Positions 21,169 through 29,702 of a DNA stretch of 64,000 nucleotides are shown one piece after another. How positions within the stretch are numbered: the stretch's first letter is position 1; the number at the start of each line of letters is the position of its first letter. The position numbers and the translations under genes were made by a program. The stretch is from JAOUEA01 sp963762075 (GTDB lineage Bacteria > Actinomycetota > UBA4738 > HRBIN12): assembly GCA_963762075.1 (NCBI GenBank), contig CAVXJC010000007.1, forward strand, positions 124,001-188,000, given 5' to 3'. The notes beneath the pieces were generated by a model. That model was not told where the DNA came from. It saw nothing but the letters and a program-made list of their open reading frames with translations, and did no database searches.

Positions 21169-21519
21169 TCACCAGTCGGGCTCGAGCGGACGCCCGTAAG
21201 CATCTTCCAGCCGCTGCGTGTCGTCCTCGGTCGTGTAGCCGTACGCGATCTCGAGGATGCGTCCGCGCGACGGTCCACCACATCGGATGCGATGCGTTTC
21301 CTCTGCGGGGATCATGAACTCCTCACCGGGTTGCGCCTCGACGACTCGATTGCCGATCTCGATCGTGAGTCCGGGGTCGAGCACCACCCACATCTCGTCA
21401 CGCATGCGGTGGTAGTGGACACTCGTCTCGTGCTCGGGCTCGACCGTGATCACGCGGACGGATGAGGGTTGGTTGAGCGAGTACGTCGCGACCTTCCCCC
21501 ATGGCTTGTCGACCAGCAT
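21169..21519 (-). CDS. Cupin domain protein, phosphomannose-isomerase-like
   Basis: A 116-residue single cupin barrel. The metal motif HYHRMRDEMWVVL (residues 35-47) and the second motif PGEEFMIPAEETHRI match the cupin of type II mannose-6-phosphate isomerase/GDP-mannose pyrophosphorylase C-terminal domains; the DKPWG start is also typical. It may isomerise or epimerise a sugar phosphate, or simply bind one. ATG preceded by AGGGAGG. It follows ribH by 56 bp on the same strand, but no functional link to riboflavin is evident. Confidence 0.75.
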   Translation of the reverse strand: MLVDKPWGKVATYSLNQPSSVRVITVEPEHETSVHYHRMRDEMWVVLDPGLTIEIGNRVVEAQPGEEFMIPAEETHRIRCGGPSRGRILEIAYGYTTEDDTQRLEDAYGRPLEPDW

Positions 21520-21575
21520 CTACATCGCCTCCCTCGCGTCGCGATCTTCCCAGAGCCTCGGTTCCCCGCAATGCA

Positions 21576-22061
21576 TCATCTCGCCGTCGGCGCCCCGCCG
21601 GGAAGCTGATCCATGAGCGAGGCCGTCTCGAGCGCCGCCTCTGCCGCCTCCCAGCCCTTGTTGCCGTGGTCGCCACCCGCCCGCGCCTCGGCCTGAGCGA
21701 GATCGTCGGTCGCGAGCACCTCGAAGATGACGGGCACGCCCGTGTCGTGAGCCACCTCGGCGATGCCCCGGGCGGCTTCGTTCGCGACCAGGTCGAAATG
21801 CGCGGTATCTCCCCTGATGACGGCTCCGAGGCAGATGACGGCATCGTAGTCGCCCGAGCGCGCGAACCTCGATGCGACCGGCGGGATCTCGAAAGCCCCC
21901 GGCACCCACGCGATGTCCACCGCGTCGTCGCCGACGCCGTGCTTGGCGAGCGCGGCGAGCGCTCCCTCGACGAGCTTGGCGGTCACGATCTCGTTGAAGC
22001 GCGCGGCCACCACGGCCACTCTCCGGCCAGTCCCATCGAGACGGCCGGCGAAGGTCGTCAC
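21576..22061 (-). CDS. ribH: 6,7-dimethyl-8-ribityllumazine synthase
   Basis: The 161-residue lumazine synthase joins 5-amino-6-ribitylaminouracil with 3,4-dihydroxy-2-butanone 4-phosphate, the penultimate step to riboflavin. RFNEIVTAKLVEGAL, VPGAFEIP and GAVIRGDTAHFD (with the catalytic His) are diagnostic. GTG start overlapping the ribBA stop (GTGA). Last gene of the rib operon. Confidence 0.95.
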   Translation of the reverse strand: MTTFAGRLDGTGRRVAVVAARFNEIVTAKLVEGALAALAKHGVGDDAVDIAWVPGAFEIPPVASRFARSGDYDAVICLGAVIRGDTAHFDLVANEAARGIAEVAHDTGVPVIFEVLATDDLAQAEARAGGDHGNKGWEAAEAALETASLMDQLPGGAPTAR

Positions 22062-23335
22062 GCGCGAACCTCCGCGTCTTCGGCTTCGGCCTCAGGCATG
22101 TCGAGCAGGTGGCCCATCTTCTCCTGTTTGGTCCGTAGGTAGCCGATGTTCTCGGCGGTCGGCGCGACCTGCAGCGGCAGGCGATCCTCGATCGCGAGCC
22201 CGTACCCTTCGAGACCGGCCCGCTTGTCGGGATTGTTCGTGAGCAGCCGCATCGTGCGCACGCCGAGGTCGACCAGGATCTGTGCGCCGATCCCGTATTC
22301 GCGCTGATCCGCTCCGAACCCGAGCTCGAGGTTCGCCTCGACGGTGTCGCGACCTCGATCCTGCAGCTCGTACGCTCGAAGCTTGTGGGTGAGGCCGATC
22401 GCCCGGCCCTCGTGTCCGCGCACGTACAACACGATGCCTCGCCCCTCCGCACCGATCATGTGCATCGCGCGATCGAGCTGCTCGCCGCAGTCGCATCGCT
22501 TCGAGCCGAACACATCCCCGGTGAGGCATTCCGAGTGCACCCGGGTCAGCATGCTCCGGCCATCTCCCACCTCGCCCATCACGAGTGCCACATGGGTTCG
22601 GCCGTCGATGAGGCTCTCGTAGGCGTAGGAACGGAACTCCCCGAAGGGCGTCGGGATGGTTGCCTCAGCGACCCGCTCGACCAGCACCTCGCGGCGACGG
22701 CGATACTCGATCAGGTCGGCGATGGAGATGATCTTCAGGCCGTGCACCTGTGCGAAGCGCAACAGGTCGGGAAGCCGCGCCATCGTGCCGTCGTCGTTGA
22801 CCGTCTCGCAGAGCACCCCGGCCGGATACAGGCCGGCCAGTCGGGCGAGGTCGACGGAGGCCTCGGTATGGCCCGCGCGCTTGAGTACCCCTCCTTCTCG
22901 GTATCGCAACGGGAAGATGTGACCCGGACGCGAGAAGTCCTCGGGCCTGGTCCCAGGGTCGACGATCGCGCGGATGGTCGCGGCACGATCCGCAGCAGAG
23001 ATCCCGGTGCTGACGCCTCGCCTGGCGTCGATCGAGACGGTGAACGCCGTGCGTCGGAGGTCCGTGTTCGCCGCGACCATCAGCGGGATATCGAGCTCGT
23101 CCAGGCGTTCGCCCAGCACCGGCATGCAGATGACACCGCTCGAGTAGCGGACGATGAAGGCGATCGACTCCGGCGTGGCCTTCTCCGCCGCCATGATCAG
23201 ATCGCCTTCGTTCTCGCGATCGGCGTCGTCGACCACGATCACGATGCGACCTTGCCGTATCTCTTCCACCGCCTCATCGATGCTGGAGAACACCCCTTCG
23301 TGCATGTCGGCGATCTCTGTCACGTTCTCGCTCAT
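22058..23335 (-). CDS. ribBA: Bifunctional DHBP synthase / GTP cyclohydrolase II
   Basis: A 425-residue two-domain enzyme providing both starting branches of riboflavin synthesis. Residues 1-210 are 3,4-dihydroxy-2-butanone-4-phosphate synthase, with the acidic metal loop DDADRENEGDLIM. Residues 215-425 are GTP cyclohydrolase II, with the zinc cysteines in CLTGDVFGSKRCDCG and the HEGRAIGL loop. Both active sites look intact. It overlaps ribE and ribH by 4 bp each, so the three genes are coupled. Confidence 0.95.
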   Translation of the reverse strand: MSENVTEIADMHEGVFSSIDEAVEEIRQGRIVIVVDDADRENEGDLIMAAEKATPESIAFIVRYSSGVICMPVLGERLDELDIPLMVAANTDLRRTAFTVSIDARRGVSTGISAADRAATIRAIVDPGTRPEDFSRPGHIFPLRYREGGVLKRAGHTEASVDLARLAGLYPAGVLCETVNDDGTMARLPDLLRFAQVHGLKIISIADLIEYRRRREVLVERVAEATIPTPFGEFRSYAYESLIDGRTHVALVMGEVGDGRSMLTRVHSECLTGDVFGSKRCDCGEQLDRAMHMIGAEGRGIVLYVRGHEGRAIGLTHKLRAYELQDRGRDTVEANLELGFGADQREYGIGAQILVDLGVRTMRLLTNNPDKRAGLEGYGLAIEDRLPLQVAPTAENIGYLRTKQEKMGHLLDMPEAEAEDAEVRA

Positions 23336-23931
23336 CGCAGTCGTCCTTCCTTCGGGCTCTCGAGCAGTCGTTCGACGTATCTCGCGATCATGTCGACCTC
23401 GATGTTGACAGGGCCACCCGGGGCGAGGGACCCCAGGGTCGTCACGGACAAGGTGTGCGGGATCAATGCGATCGTGACGCCGTCGTCGTGGAGCTCTGCC
23501 ACCGTGAGGCTCACACCGTCGACGGTGATCGAGCCCTTCTCGACCGTGTAGCGGCGAAGGTCCGCAGGGATGGCCAGGCGCACTCGCGCGCCGCCCACAG
23601 CGTCGCGATCGACGGCGGTCACCTCGCCGACGCCGTCGACGTGACCCTGCACGACATGGCCTCCGAGGCGCGCCACGAGGGTGATGGGCCGTTCGAGGTT
23701 CACGGGCGCGCCGGTCGCGAGGCGCCGCAGGCTCGTCCGGGCAACCGTCTCTTCGGAGATGTCGAAGGCCAACGCGCCCGGGGATCGTTCCACCACCGTG
23801 AGACAGACGCCATTCACCGCCACCGAAGCGCCCGCGTCACTGTCGTCGGTCACGGTGTCGCAGGCAACCACGAGGCGGTTGCGATCGAGGGTGCGGACGG
23901 AGCCGAGCTCCTCAACGATGCCCGTGAACAT
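23332..23931 (-). CDS. ribE: Riboflavin synthase alpha subunit
   Basis: A 199-residue enzyme with two tandem lumazine-binding barrels, converting two lumazines into riboflavin. The N-terminal MFTGIVEELG is the family start, repeated motifs include GASVAVNGVCLTV and GSITVDGVSLTV, and the HVVQGHVDGVG segment links the barrels. It starts 20 bp inside the end of ribD. Confidence 0.95.
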   Translation of the reverse strand: MFTGIVEELGSVRTLDRNRLVVACDTVTDDSDAGASVAVNGVCLTVVERSPGALAFDISEETVARTSLRRLATGAPVNLERPITLVARLGGHVVQGHVDGVGEVTAVDRDAVGGARVRLAIPADLRRYTVEKGSITVDGVSLTVAELHDDGVTIALIPHTLSVTTLGSLAPGGPVNIEVDMIARYVERLLESPKEGRLR

Positions 23932-25018
23932 CGCTCACCACCTTCAAGTCGTCGTCGAGCGCCTCCACGAGGAACGGACCGAGCCGAAGAGCCTCCCCGA
24001 TCGGAGCGAATCCAGCGCCCGACAGCACCGTGGGCGCGCTCTCTCCGCCGACCAGCATCGGCGCCAGGTACAGCACGACGCGGTCGATCACGTCGTCGCG
24101 GATCGCGCTCCAGGCGAGGGTCGCTCCCCCTTCGATCACCAGACCCTGCACGTCGCGCTTGCCAAGATCGTCGATGAGCGAGCGCACGCAGACGCGGTCG
24201 TCTGGATCGCGGTCGAGCACCACGACGTCGGCGCCCGCGCGCACCCATCCGTCGATGCGGGTCTGGGGCGCACGGTCGGTCGTGGCGACGAGGGTCGGCG
24301 CATCATCGTCGAACATCCGGAGCGTCGGCGGCACGCGTCCGGCGGAATCGACCACGACCCGCAGCGGCTGCCTCGCCGTGGCAGCATCGGGACCGCGCAC
24401 GGTGAGGGCCGGATCGTCGGCGATCGCCGTCGCGGCGCCCACCACGACCGCGTCGGACCACGCCCGAAGGTGATGCACGTCTGCCCGTGCCGCCTCGCCG
24501 GTGATCCATCTCGACGTGCCGTCGCTCGCCGCGGTCTTGCCGTCGAGGCTCGACGCCATCTTCAGCACGACGTACGGCCGTCCGGTCGTGACGTGACGCT
24601 CGAACGCGACGTTGAGAGCCCTCGCTTCGTGCCCGAGCAACCCCGACCCGACCTCGATACCGGCCGAGCGCAGACGCGCGAAACCACGACCGTCGACGAC
24701 GGGGTTCGGGTCGGTCGCCGCGACCACGACGCGCGCGACCCCGGCGTCGATCAGGGCGCGAGTGCACGGCGGCGTGCTGGCGAAATGGTCGCAGGGCTCG
24801 AGTGTGCACACGACCGTCGCGCCGCGTGCCGCATCGCCTGCCTGGTGCAGGGCGCGGACCTCGGCGTGGGGTTCCCCCTTCGGGCCCCGGTACCACCCTT
24901 CCCCGACGACGAGGTCACCTCGGAGCACGACGGCGCCGACCATGGGATTGGGTGAGACGCGTCCCCAGCCTCGCCGGGCGAGCTCGAGCGCCCGCCGCAT
25001 GTGCGCCTCGTCGGCCAA
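23912..25018 (-). CDS. ribD: Riboflavin biosynthesis deaminase/reductase
   Basis: A bifunctional 368-residue protein. The N-terminal cytidine-deaminase-like domain has the zinc ligands in HAEV and in CTLEPCDHFASTPPC; the C-terminal reductase has VLKMASSLDGKTA and the GGATLAWS NADPH loop. I set the start at a TTG (25018) giving MADEAHMRRALELARRG, because AAGGAGG lies five bases upstream and this is where the family begins; a start at 25051 is also open. First gene of the operon, under the FMN riboswitch. Confidence 0.93.
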   Translation of the reverse strand: MADEAHMRRALELARRGWGRVSPNPMVGAVVLRGDLVVGEGWYRGPKGEPHAEVRALHQAGDAARGATVVCTLEPCDHFASTPPCTRALIDAGVARVVVAATDPNPVVDGRGFARLRSAGIEVGSGLLGHEARALNVAFERHVTTGRPYVVLKMASSLDGKTAASDGTSRWITGEAARADVHHLRAWSDAVVVGAATAIADDPALTVRGPDAATARQPLRVVVDSAGRVPPTLRMFDDDAPTLVATTDRAPQTRIDGWVRAGADVVVLDRDPDDRVCVRSLIDDLGKRDVQGLVIEGGATLAWSAIRDDVIDRVVLYLAPMLVGGESAPTVLSGAGFAPIGEALRLGPFLVEALDDDLKVVSDVHGHR

Positions 25019-25109
25019 CCGTGCCTCCTTCCCGCCCGAGGCGGTGGGCACGGCAGGCGCACGGCGGTCACGCAGCCGTGCACGGAAGGCACGGCCGAGC
25101 CGTGTGCCC

Positions 25110-25230
25110 GTCTCCTCCCATCCCGACTGTCACGGTCGGTTCCGGAATCTCACCGGATCAACCCACGGCTGGCGGCCATGGGGTCGCGGACTTTCACCGC
25201 CGGTGGGGAGTTACGCCCCGCCCCGGAAAC
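25110..25230 (-). promoter_or_regulatory. FMN riboswitch (RFN element) upstream of ribD
   Basis: The transcribed strand carries the RFN core: GGGGCGGGGCGUAACUCCCC, the ACCGGCGGU loop, the GUUGAUCCGGUGAGAUUCCGG arm and the closing CAGUCGGGAUGGGAGGAGA. It binds FMN and lowers expression of the rib operon; whether by termination or by hiding the ribosome site is not clear. A TATACT -10 box lies at 25246-25251, about 16 bp before the element; its -35 box is poor. Confidence 0.93.
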
Positions 25231-25291
25231 GAGCTTCTTCCGGGAAGTATACGCCGAGCGCAAGGCGGGGGGAGATCCGTCGAGCGCTCAG

Positions 25292-26221
25292 TCAGGCGGT
25301 GCGTTGGTCGATGGCGAAGGACGAGCCGGCATCGCGCTTTGCGAACTGCTTCATCTCGGTCGCGACGGCGACCGCCTCGCCGTAGTGCGCGAACGGCCTG
25401 CGGGTGCTCGAGGCGACGCCGATCGAGATGCCGACGAGCGGGATGTCTTGCAGCACGCCCTTGCGGTCCTCGACACGCACGAAGCCTCGTTCGAGGTCAC
25501 CGGGCTCGTAGAATTCGGCCTTCGCCTCGTCGAACGCATCGCAGATGACCTTGGCGACGGCCTCGGCGACATCGGGGCGCACGACCGCCACGAAATCGTC
25601 GCCGCCCACGTGACCGACGAACCCATGCCCACCGTCGTGCGCCATCACCGAGTCCTGGATCATGCGCGCCGTCGACTGGATGAGCCGATCGCCTCGCACG
25701 AACCCCTTCTGGTCGTTGTATGCCTTGAAGTTGTCGAGATCGCAGTACAGCACCGCGAAGTCCTGCTCGTCGCGAACCTGGCGCTCGATCTCCTCCTGGA
25801 TGCGGATGTTTCCCGGAAGCCCGGTGAGCGGGGAAAGGTTCCGCATCTCCTTGGCCCGCCGGAGCGTTCCCTTGACCCTGGCCAGCAGCTCGATCGGGTC
25901 GAACGGCTTGATGATGTAGTCATCGGCCCCCGACTGCAGGCCGGTCACCTTGTCGGCCGATAGGGCCTTCGCGGTGAGCATGATGATGCTGGTGTTCGCG
26001 GTGTGCGGGTTCTTGCGGAGCCGCTGCGCCACCTCGAAACCGTCGAGGCGGGGCATCATGACGTCGAGGAGCACGAGGTCCGGCCGGAGCGCGCTCGCTT
26101 GTTCCAGAGCGGCCTCACCGTCGCCGGCGACCGCCACCTCGTAGCCGGCCGAGCGCAGGTTCACCTCGACGAACCGGGCGATGTCGGGATCGTCGTCGAC
26201 GACGAGGATCGTCTCGGCCAT
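25292..26221 (-). CDS. Response regulator with GGDEF domain (probable diguanylate cyclase)
   Basis: The 309-residue protein has an N-terminal receiver (residues 1-120: acidic pair D10-D11, phospho-acceptor D53, conserved K105) and a C-terminal GGDEF domain with GGDDF at 206-210, a variant found in active cyclases. The LTGLPGN segment and YCDLDNFKAYND substrate loop are present. No RxxD inhibitory site precedes the motif. It should make cyclic di-GMP when phosphorylated, a signal that often controls type IV pili. No dedicated kinase gene is adjacent. It starts directly behind rpe (TAG then ATG) and precedes the FMN riboswitch. Confidence 0.9.
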   Translation of the reverse strand: MAETILVVDDDPDIARFVEVNLRSAGYEVAVAGDGEAALEQASALRPDLVLLDVMMPRLDGFEVAQRLRKNPHTANTSIIMLTAKALSADKVTGLQSGADDYIIKPFDPIELLARVKGTLRRAKEMRNLSPLTGLPGNIRIQEEIERQVRDEQDFAVLYCDLDNFKAYNDQKGFVRGDRLIQSTARMIQDSVMAHDGGHGFVGHVGGDDFVAVVRPDVAEAVAKVICDAFDEAKAEFYEPGDLERGFVRVEDRKGVLQDIPLVGISIGVASSTRRPFAHYGEAVAVATEMKQFAKRDAGSSFAIDQRTA

Positions 26222-26881
26222 CTACGCCTGCCCGTTCGCGATCGCCTTGAGCACCCGGGCGTTCTCGGTCGGGTCCCCATCCTGGAAGACACCGCTCGCG
26301 CTGATCAGCACGGTCGCCCCTGCCTGCACGGCCCTGTGGGCGTTGTCGATCTTCACCCCGCCGTCGATCTCGACCTCGGCCACCAGACCTCGACGCTCGA
26401 CCTCTGCGCGGACCGCTTCGATCCTCGGGTAGACCGCCGGGTCGAGGCGCTGCCCGCTCCACCCCGGCTCGATGCTCATGAGCATCACGTCGTCGACCTG
26501 ATCGAGATACGGGAAGACGTCGTCGACCGGGGTCTGCATGTTGATCGTGACCCCCGCCCCGAGGCCCGCAGCGCGAGCCTTGTCGATCGCCGTCACCGGG
26601 TCGGCGACTGCCTCGTGGTGGAACGACACCACGTCGAGGCCCGCCTCGGCGAGCTCCTCGAAGAATGATTCGGGAGCGTCGACCATGAGGTGGCCGTGCA
26701 TGGTGCGATCGGTGTGCGGCCGCAATGACGCGACCACCACCGTGCCCAAGGCGATGGGAGGTACGAAATGCCCGTCCATGATGTCGATATGGATGATGTC
26801 GGCATGCTCGTGCACCAGCTTGACCTGATCGGCGAGATGCGCGAGATCGGCTGACAGGATCGAGGCGGCGAGCTTCCCCAC
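26222..26881 (-). CDS. rpe: Ribulose-phosphate 3-epimerase
   Basis: A 219-residue TIM barrel that interconverts ribulose-5- and xylulose-5-phosphate; ribulose-5-phosphate also feeds riboflavin synthesis. KLAASILSADLAHL at the start, IIHIDIMDGHFVPP (metal and acid residues), SIEPGWSGQ and VEIDGGVKIDNA are diagnostic. GTG start at 26881; the longer open frame overlaps rsmB without homology. Downstream of rsmB by 22 bp. Confidence 0.94.
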   Translation of the reverse strand: MGKLAASILSADLAHLADQVKLVHEHADIIHIDIMDGHFVPPIALGTVVVASLRPHTDRTMHGHLMVDAPESFFEELAEAGLDVVSFHHEAVADPVTAIDKARAAGLGAGVTINMQTPVDDVFPYLDQVDDVMLMSIEPGWSGQRLDPAVYPRIEAVRAEVERRGLVAEVEIDGGVKIDNAHRAVQAGATVLISASGVFQDGDPTENARVLKAIANGQA

Positions 26882-26903
26882 GTGGGCAATCGTACCGGCA
26901 GGC

Positions 26904-28199
26904 TCAGCCGTTCTTCGCGAATGCGGCAACGAACATGCCGTCGCTGCCGTGGCGATGCGGCCAGAGGCGGACGCGCGTTGCCGCTCCGTCGGGACCTTCG
27001 AGCGTGACGGGTTCGAGGCCGGGGTTGTGTCGCACGATCGCGTCGGCGACGGCATCGGTTTCCGCGCGCGGGAACGTGCAGACCGAGTAGACGAGCCTGC
27101 CTCCAGGCGTGAGCAGGTCCGCCGATGACGAGACGATCTCGACCTGTGCACGCGCCGTCTTGCTGAGGTCTTCCTTCTTGTTGCGCCAGAGCAGCTCCGG
27201 GCGACGCCTGGCCGAGCCGAGTCCCGAGCAGGGGGCATCGACGAGGATACGGTCGAAGGGACCGCGGACGGCGGGCGCGGTCGCGTCCTGGGCGAGCACG
27301 AGTGCGTGCACTCCGAGCCGGCGAGCGCCGCGGCTTATCAGTCCGACACGTGAGGCATGCAGGTCGGCTCCCACCACGATGCCGCTCGGTCCCGCGAGCG
27401 AGGCCAGGTATGCCGTCTTGCCTCCCGGTGCAGCACAGGCGTCGAGAACACGATCTCCCGGTCGAGGATCGACGGCGCGCACGACGAACGCGGAGGCTTG
27501 ATCCTGGACGGCGAACCATCCCTCGTCGAAGCCGGGCAGCCGAGCCGGGTTTCCCTTGTCGAGCAGGAAGCAGGTCGGGTCGAGCGGCGCTCGCCGGATG
27601 TCATGGCCTGTCTCTCGCAGCGCCTGTTCGAGCCGCTCCGGTGTGACCGTCGTCGTGTTCGTGCGCAGACAGAGACTCGCTTCGGTGGCAAGCGCCGCCG
27701 CAGCGATTTCGACCTCGTCGCTCGGAAGCAGTCGTTCGAGCTCCTGCACGGCCCATGCCGACAACCCGGAGCGCACGGCGATGCCGGCGACCCCGTCGTT
27801 CACGGGCCACGGCGGCGGATCCGATGCCAGGCGGCGCAGCACCGCGTTCACGAAACCACGCTCCCGGTCGCGTGCGAGACCAACCGTCTCCCCGACCGCG
27901 GCGTGGTCAGCGACATCGGTGAACAGCAGCTGATACGCCCCGAGGCGCAACACCGTGCGTGCGCTCGGCGACATGCGCCCCACCGGACGGGTCGCGACCC
28001 GGTCGAGCGCCCAGTCGATCGACGGGAGGCGCCGGATCGTCCCGAATGCGAGCTCGGTTGCGAACGCACGGTCGCGCTCGTCCAAGCGTGACCGCCCGAG
28101 CGCCCCTGGCACCACGATCGTCGAGTAGGCACCCTCGTCGGTGACGCGACGGACGGCCTCGAGCGCGACGGTTCGAGCGGTCTGCTTCACGAGAGGCAT
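26904..28199 (-). CDS. rsmB: 16S rRNA (cytosine-967-C5)-methyltransferase
   Basis: A 431-residue protein with an N-terminal NusB-like domain (residues 1-140) followed by a Rossmann methyltransferase. SAM binding is by LDACAAPGGKT; the two catalytic cysteines lie in DAPCSGLG and SVCTF. It modifies the P-site region of 16S rRNA. The ATG at 28199 starts MPLVKQTARTVALEAVRRV and overlaps the end of fmt by 13 bp. Part of the priA-def-fmt-rsmB-rpe gene string. Confidence 0.94.
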   Translation of the reverse strand: MPLVKQTARTVALEAVRRVTDEGAYSTIVVPGALGRSRLDERDRAFATELAFGTIRRLPSIDWALDRVATRPVGRMSPSARTVLRLGAYQLLFTDVADHAAVGETVGLARDRERGFVNAVLRRLASDPPPWPVNDGVAGIAVRSGLSAWAVQELERLLPSDEVEIAAAALATEASLCLRTNTTTVTPERLEQALRETGHDIRRAPLDPTCFLLDKGNPARLPGFDEGWFAVQDQASAFVVRAVDPRPGDRVLDACAAPGGKTAYLASLAGPSGIVVGADLHASRVGLISRGARRLGVHALVLAQDATAPAVRGPFDRILVDAPCSGLGSARRRPELLWRNKKEDLSKTARAQVEIVSSSADLLTPGGRLVYSVCTFPRAETDAVADAIVRHNPGLEPVTLEGPDGAATRVRLWPHRHGSDGMFVAAFAKNG

Positions 28200-29137
28200 T
28201 CTCCGCGTTCGATGCGCGCCCCACGAGCCCACTCGGCGCCCGACATGCGGGCTCTTCCAGCGGGCGCGACCTCGAGCAGGCAGACCGACCCCCCTTCGGC
28301 GACGACCGCCGGTGCCCCGTCGGGGCCGACCCGCAGCTCACCCGCCACAGTGGTGCCCTCACCCGCCTCGGATCCGTCTGCCCGTGCCCGGAGCACTTTG
28401 AGGCGATCACCGCGGAACGTCGTCGTCGCCCCGGGTGCCGGAGCATGGGCTCGCACCTGCCGGACGATGCGATGGGCGTCATCTCCCCAATGGATCACGC
28501 GCTCGTCGGCGGCCAGCTTCGCCGCGTATGTCACGCCATCGTGTTCTTGGACCTCGGCGGCAGCGGTGCCCGCGTCGAGGGCACGGAGCGCGTCGATCAC
28601 GAGCGGCGCGCCCAGCGTCGCGAGGCGTTGTCCCAGACTCGCCTTGTCGTCGTCGTCGCGGATCTTCTCGGGAAGCGCCGCGAGCACTGGGCCGGTGTCG
28701 AGGCCCTCGTCGAGCAGCATCACGCTGACCCCGGTGATCTCGTCGCCCTCGAGGATGGCCCGTTGCACAGGCGCAGCGCCACGCCACCTGGGGAGCAACG
28801 AGAAGTGCAGGTTCACGCTGCCCAGACGGGGGATCTCGAGGATCTCGGCAGAGAGGATCTCCCCGTAGGCCACCACCACGAGCGCGTCAGGCTGTGCCTC
28901 CTCGATCGCCTCAGGTCCGGGGCCCGATCTCACTCCCGGGATCTCGAGTACTTTCAGGCCGATCCGCCGGGCGGTCGCAGCCACAGCGGTCGGCATCAGA
29001 TGCGATCCGCGTCCGGCCGGGCGCGGCGGGTTCGTGACGACCATGGACACGTCGATATCGGCCGCGGCGACGAGCGCTTCGAGGGTGGGCACCGACCACG
29101 GGTCGTTGCCCAGGAAGATCACCTGCAGTGAGCCCAT
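28187..29137 (-). CDS. fmt: Methionyl-tRNA formyltransferase
   Basis: A 316-residue enzyme that formylates initiator Met-tRNA with 10-formyl-tetrahydrofolate. The catalytic loop NLHFSLLPRWRGAAPVQ (Asn, His and later Asp) is intact, and a C-terminal tRNA-binding domain starts near residue 205. The entry motif is FLGNDPWSVPTLEAL, slightly different from the usual FxGTPxFAVPxL. ATG overlaps the def stop (TGATG). It works with Def, encoded just upstream. Confidence 0.94.
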   Translation of the reverse strand: MGSLQVIFLGNDPWSVPTLEALVAAADIDVSMVVTNPPRPAGRGSHLMPTAVAATARRIGLKVLEIPGVRSGPGPEAIEEAQPDALVVVAYGEILSAEILEIPRLGSVNLHFSLLPRWRGAAPVQRAILEGDEITGVSVMLLDEGLDTGPVLAALPEKIRDDDDKASLGQRLATLGAPLVIDALRALDAGTAAAEVQEHDGVTYAAKLAADERVIHWGDDAHRIVRQVRAHAPAPGATTTFRGDRLKVLRARADGSEAGEGTTVAGELRVGPDGAPAVVAEGGSVCLLEVAPAGRARMSGAEWARGARIERGECLS

Positions 29138-29667
29138 CACCCGTCCCGTCGAAGGGGGCCCCGGGACGGCGGTTCCTCGATCCCGAGCTCGATACGCCTG
29201 AGCTCGGCCATCACGGAGCGCCTGCCCTCGTCGTCGAGGCGGTCGATGTAGAGCATCCCGTCGAGGTGATCCGTCTCGTGCTGCAGGATGCGCGCGAGCA
29301 GCCCTTCGCCGCCGATCTCGAACGGCGCACCGTCGATGTCTTGGCCCCGGCACATGATGGACGAGGAACGTCTCGTCTCATGGTACGGACCGGGGATGGA
29401 GAGGCAGCCCTCTTCCTCGAGCAGCTCGCCGTCGGGAGCGACGAGCACCGGGTTCGCCACGAACGAAGGCCCCGTCTCGCCGTCGTCGAACACGAACACC
29501 CTGAGGGAGATGCCCACCTGCGGGCCCGCGAGACCGACTCCGGGCGCGTCGTACATGGTCTCCATCATGTCGTCGCGGAGCGTTCTCAGACGCCTGTCGA
29601 ACTGCGTGACCCGCCTCGCCGGCTCACGCAGCACCGGGTCGCCGAGGGTACGGATGCGCATGATCAC
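29137..29667 (-). CDS. def: Peptide deformylase
   Basis: A 176-residue metalloprotease that removes the formyl group from new proteins. All three motifs are present: GVGLAGPQVG (43-52), EGCLS (86-90) and HETDH (130-134). A GTG at 29667 has a GGAGAGGG site ten bases upstream and is preferred over the ATG two codons later. Followed without gap by fmt. Confidence 0.95.
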   Translation of the reverse strand: MIMRIRTLGDPVLREPARRVTQFDRRLRTLRDDMMETMYDAPGVGLAGPQVGISLRVFVFDDGETGPSFVANPVLVAPDGELLEEEGCLSIPGPYHETRRSSSIMCRGQDIDGAPFEIGGEGLLARILQHETDHLDGMLYIDRLDDEGRRSVMAELRRIELGIEEPPSRGPLRRDG

Positions 29668-29702
29668 GGGGGTCGATCCCTCTCCACTCGATCGATGGCT
29701 CG

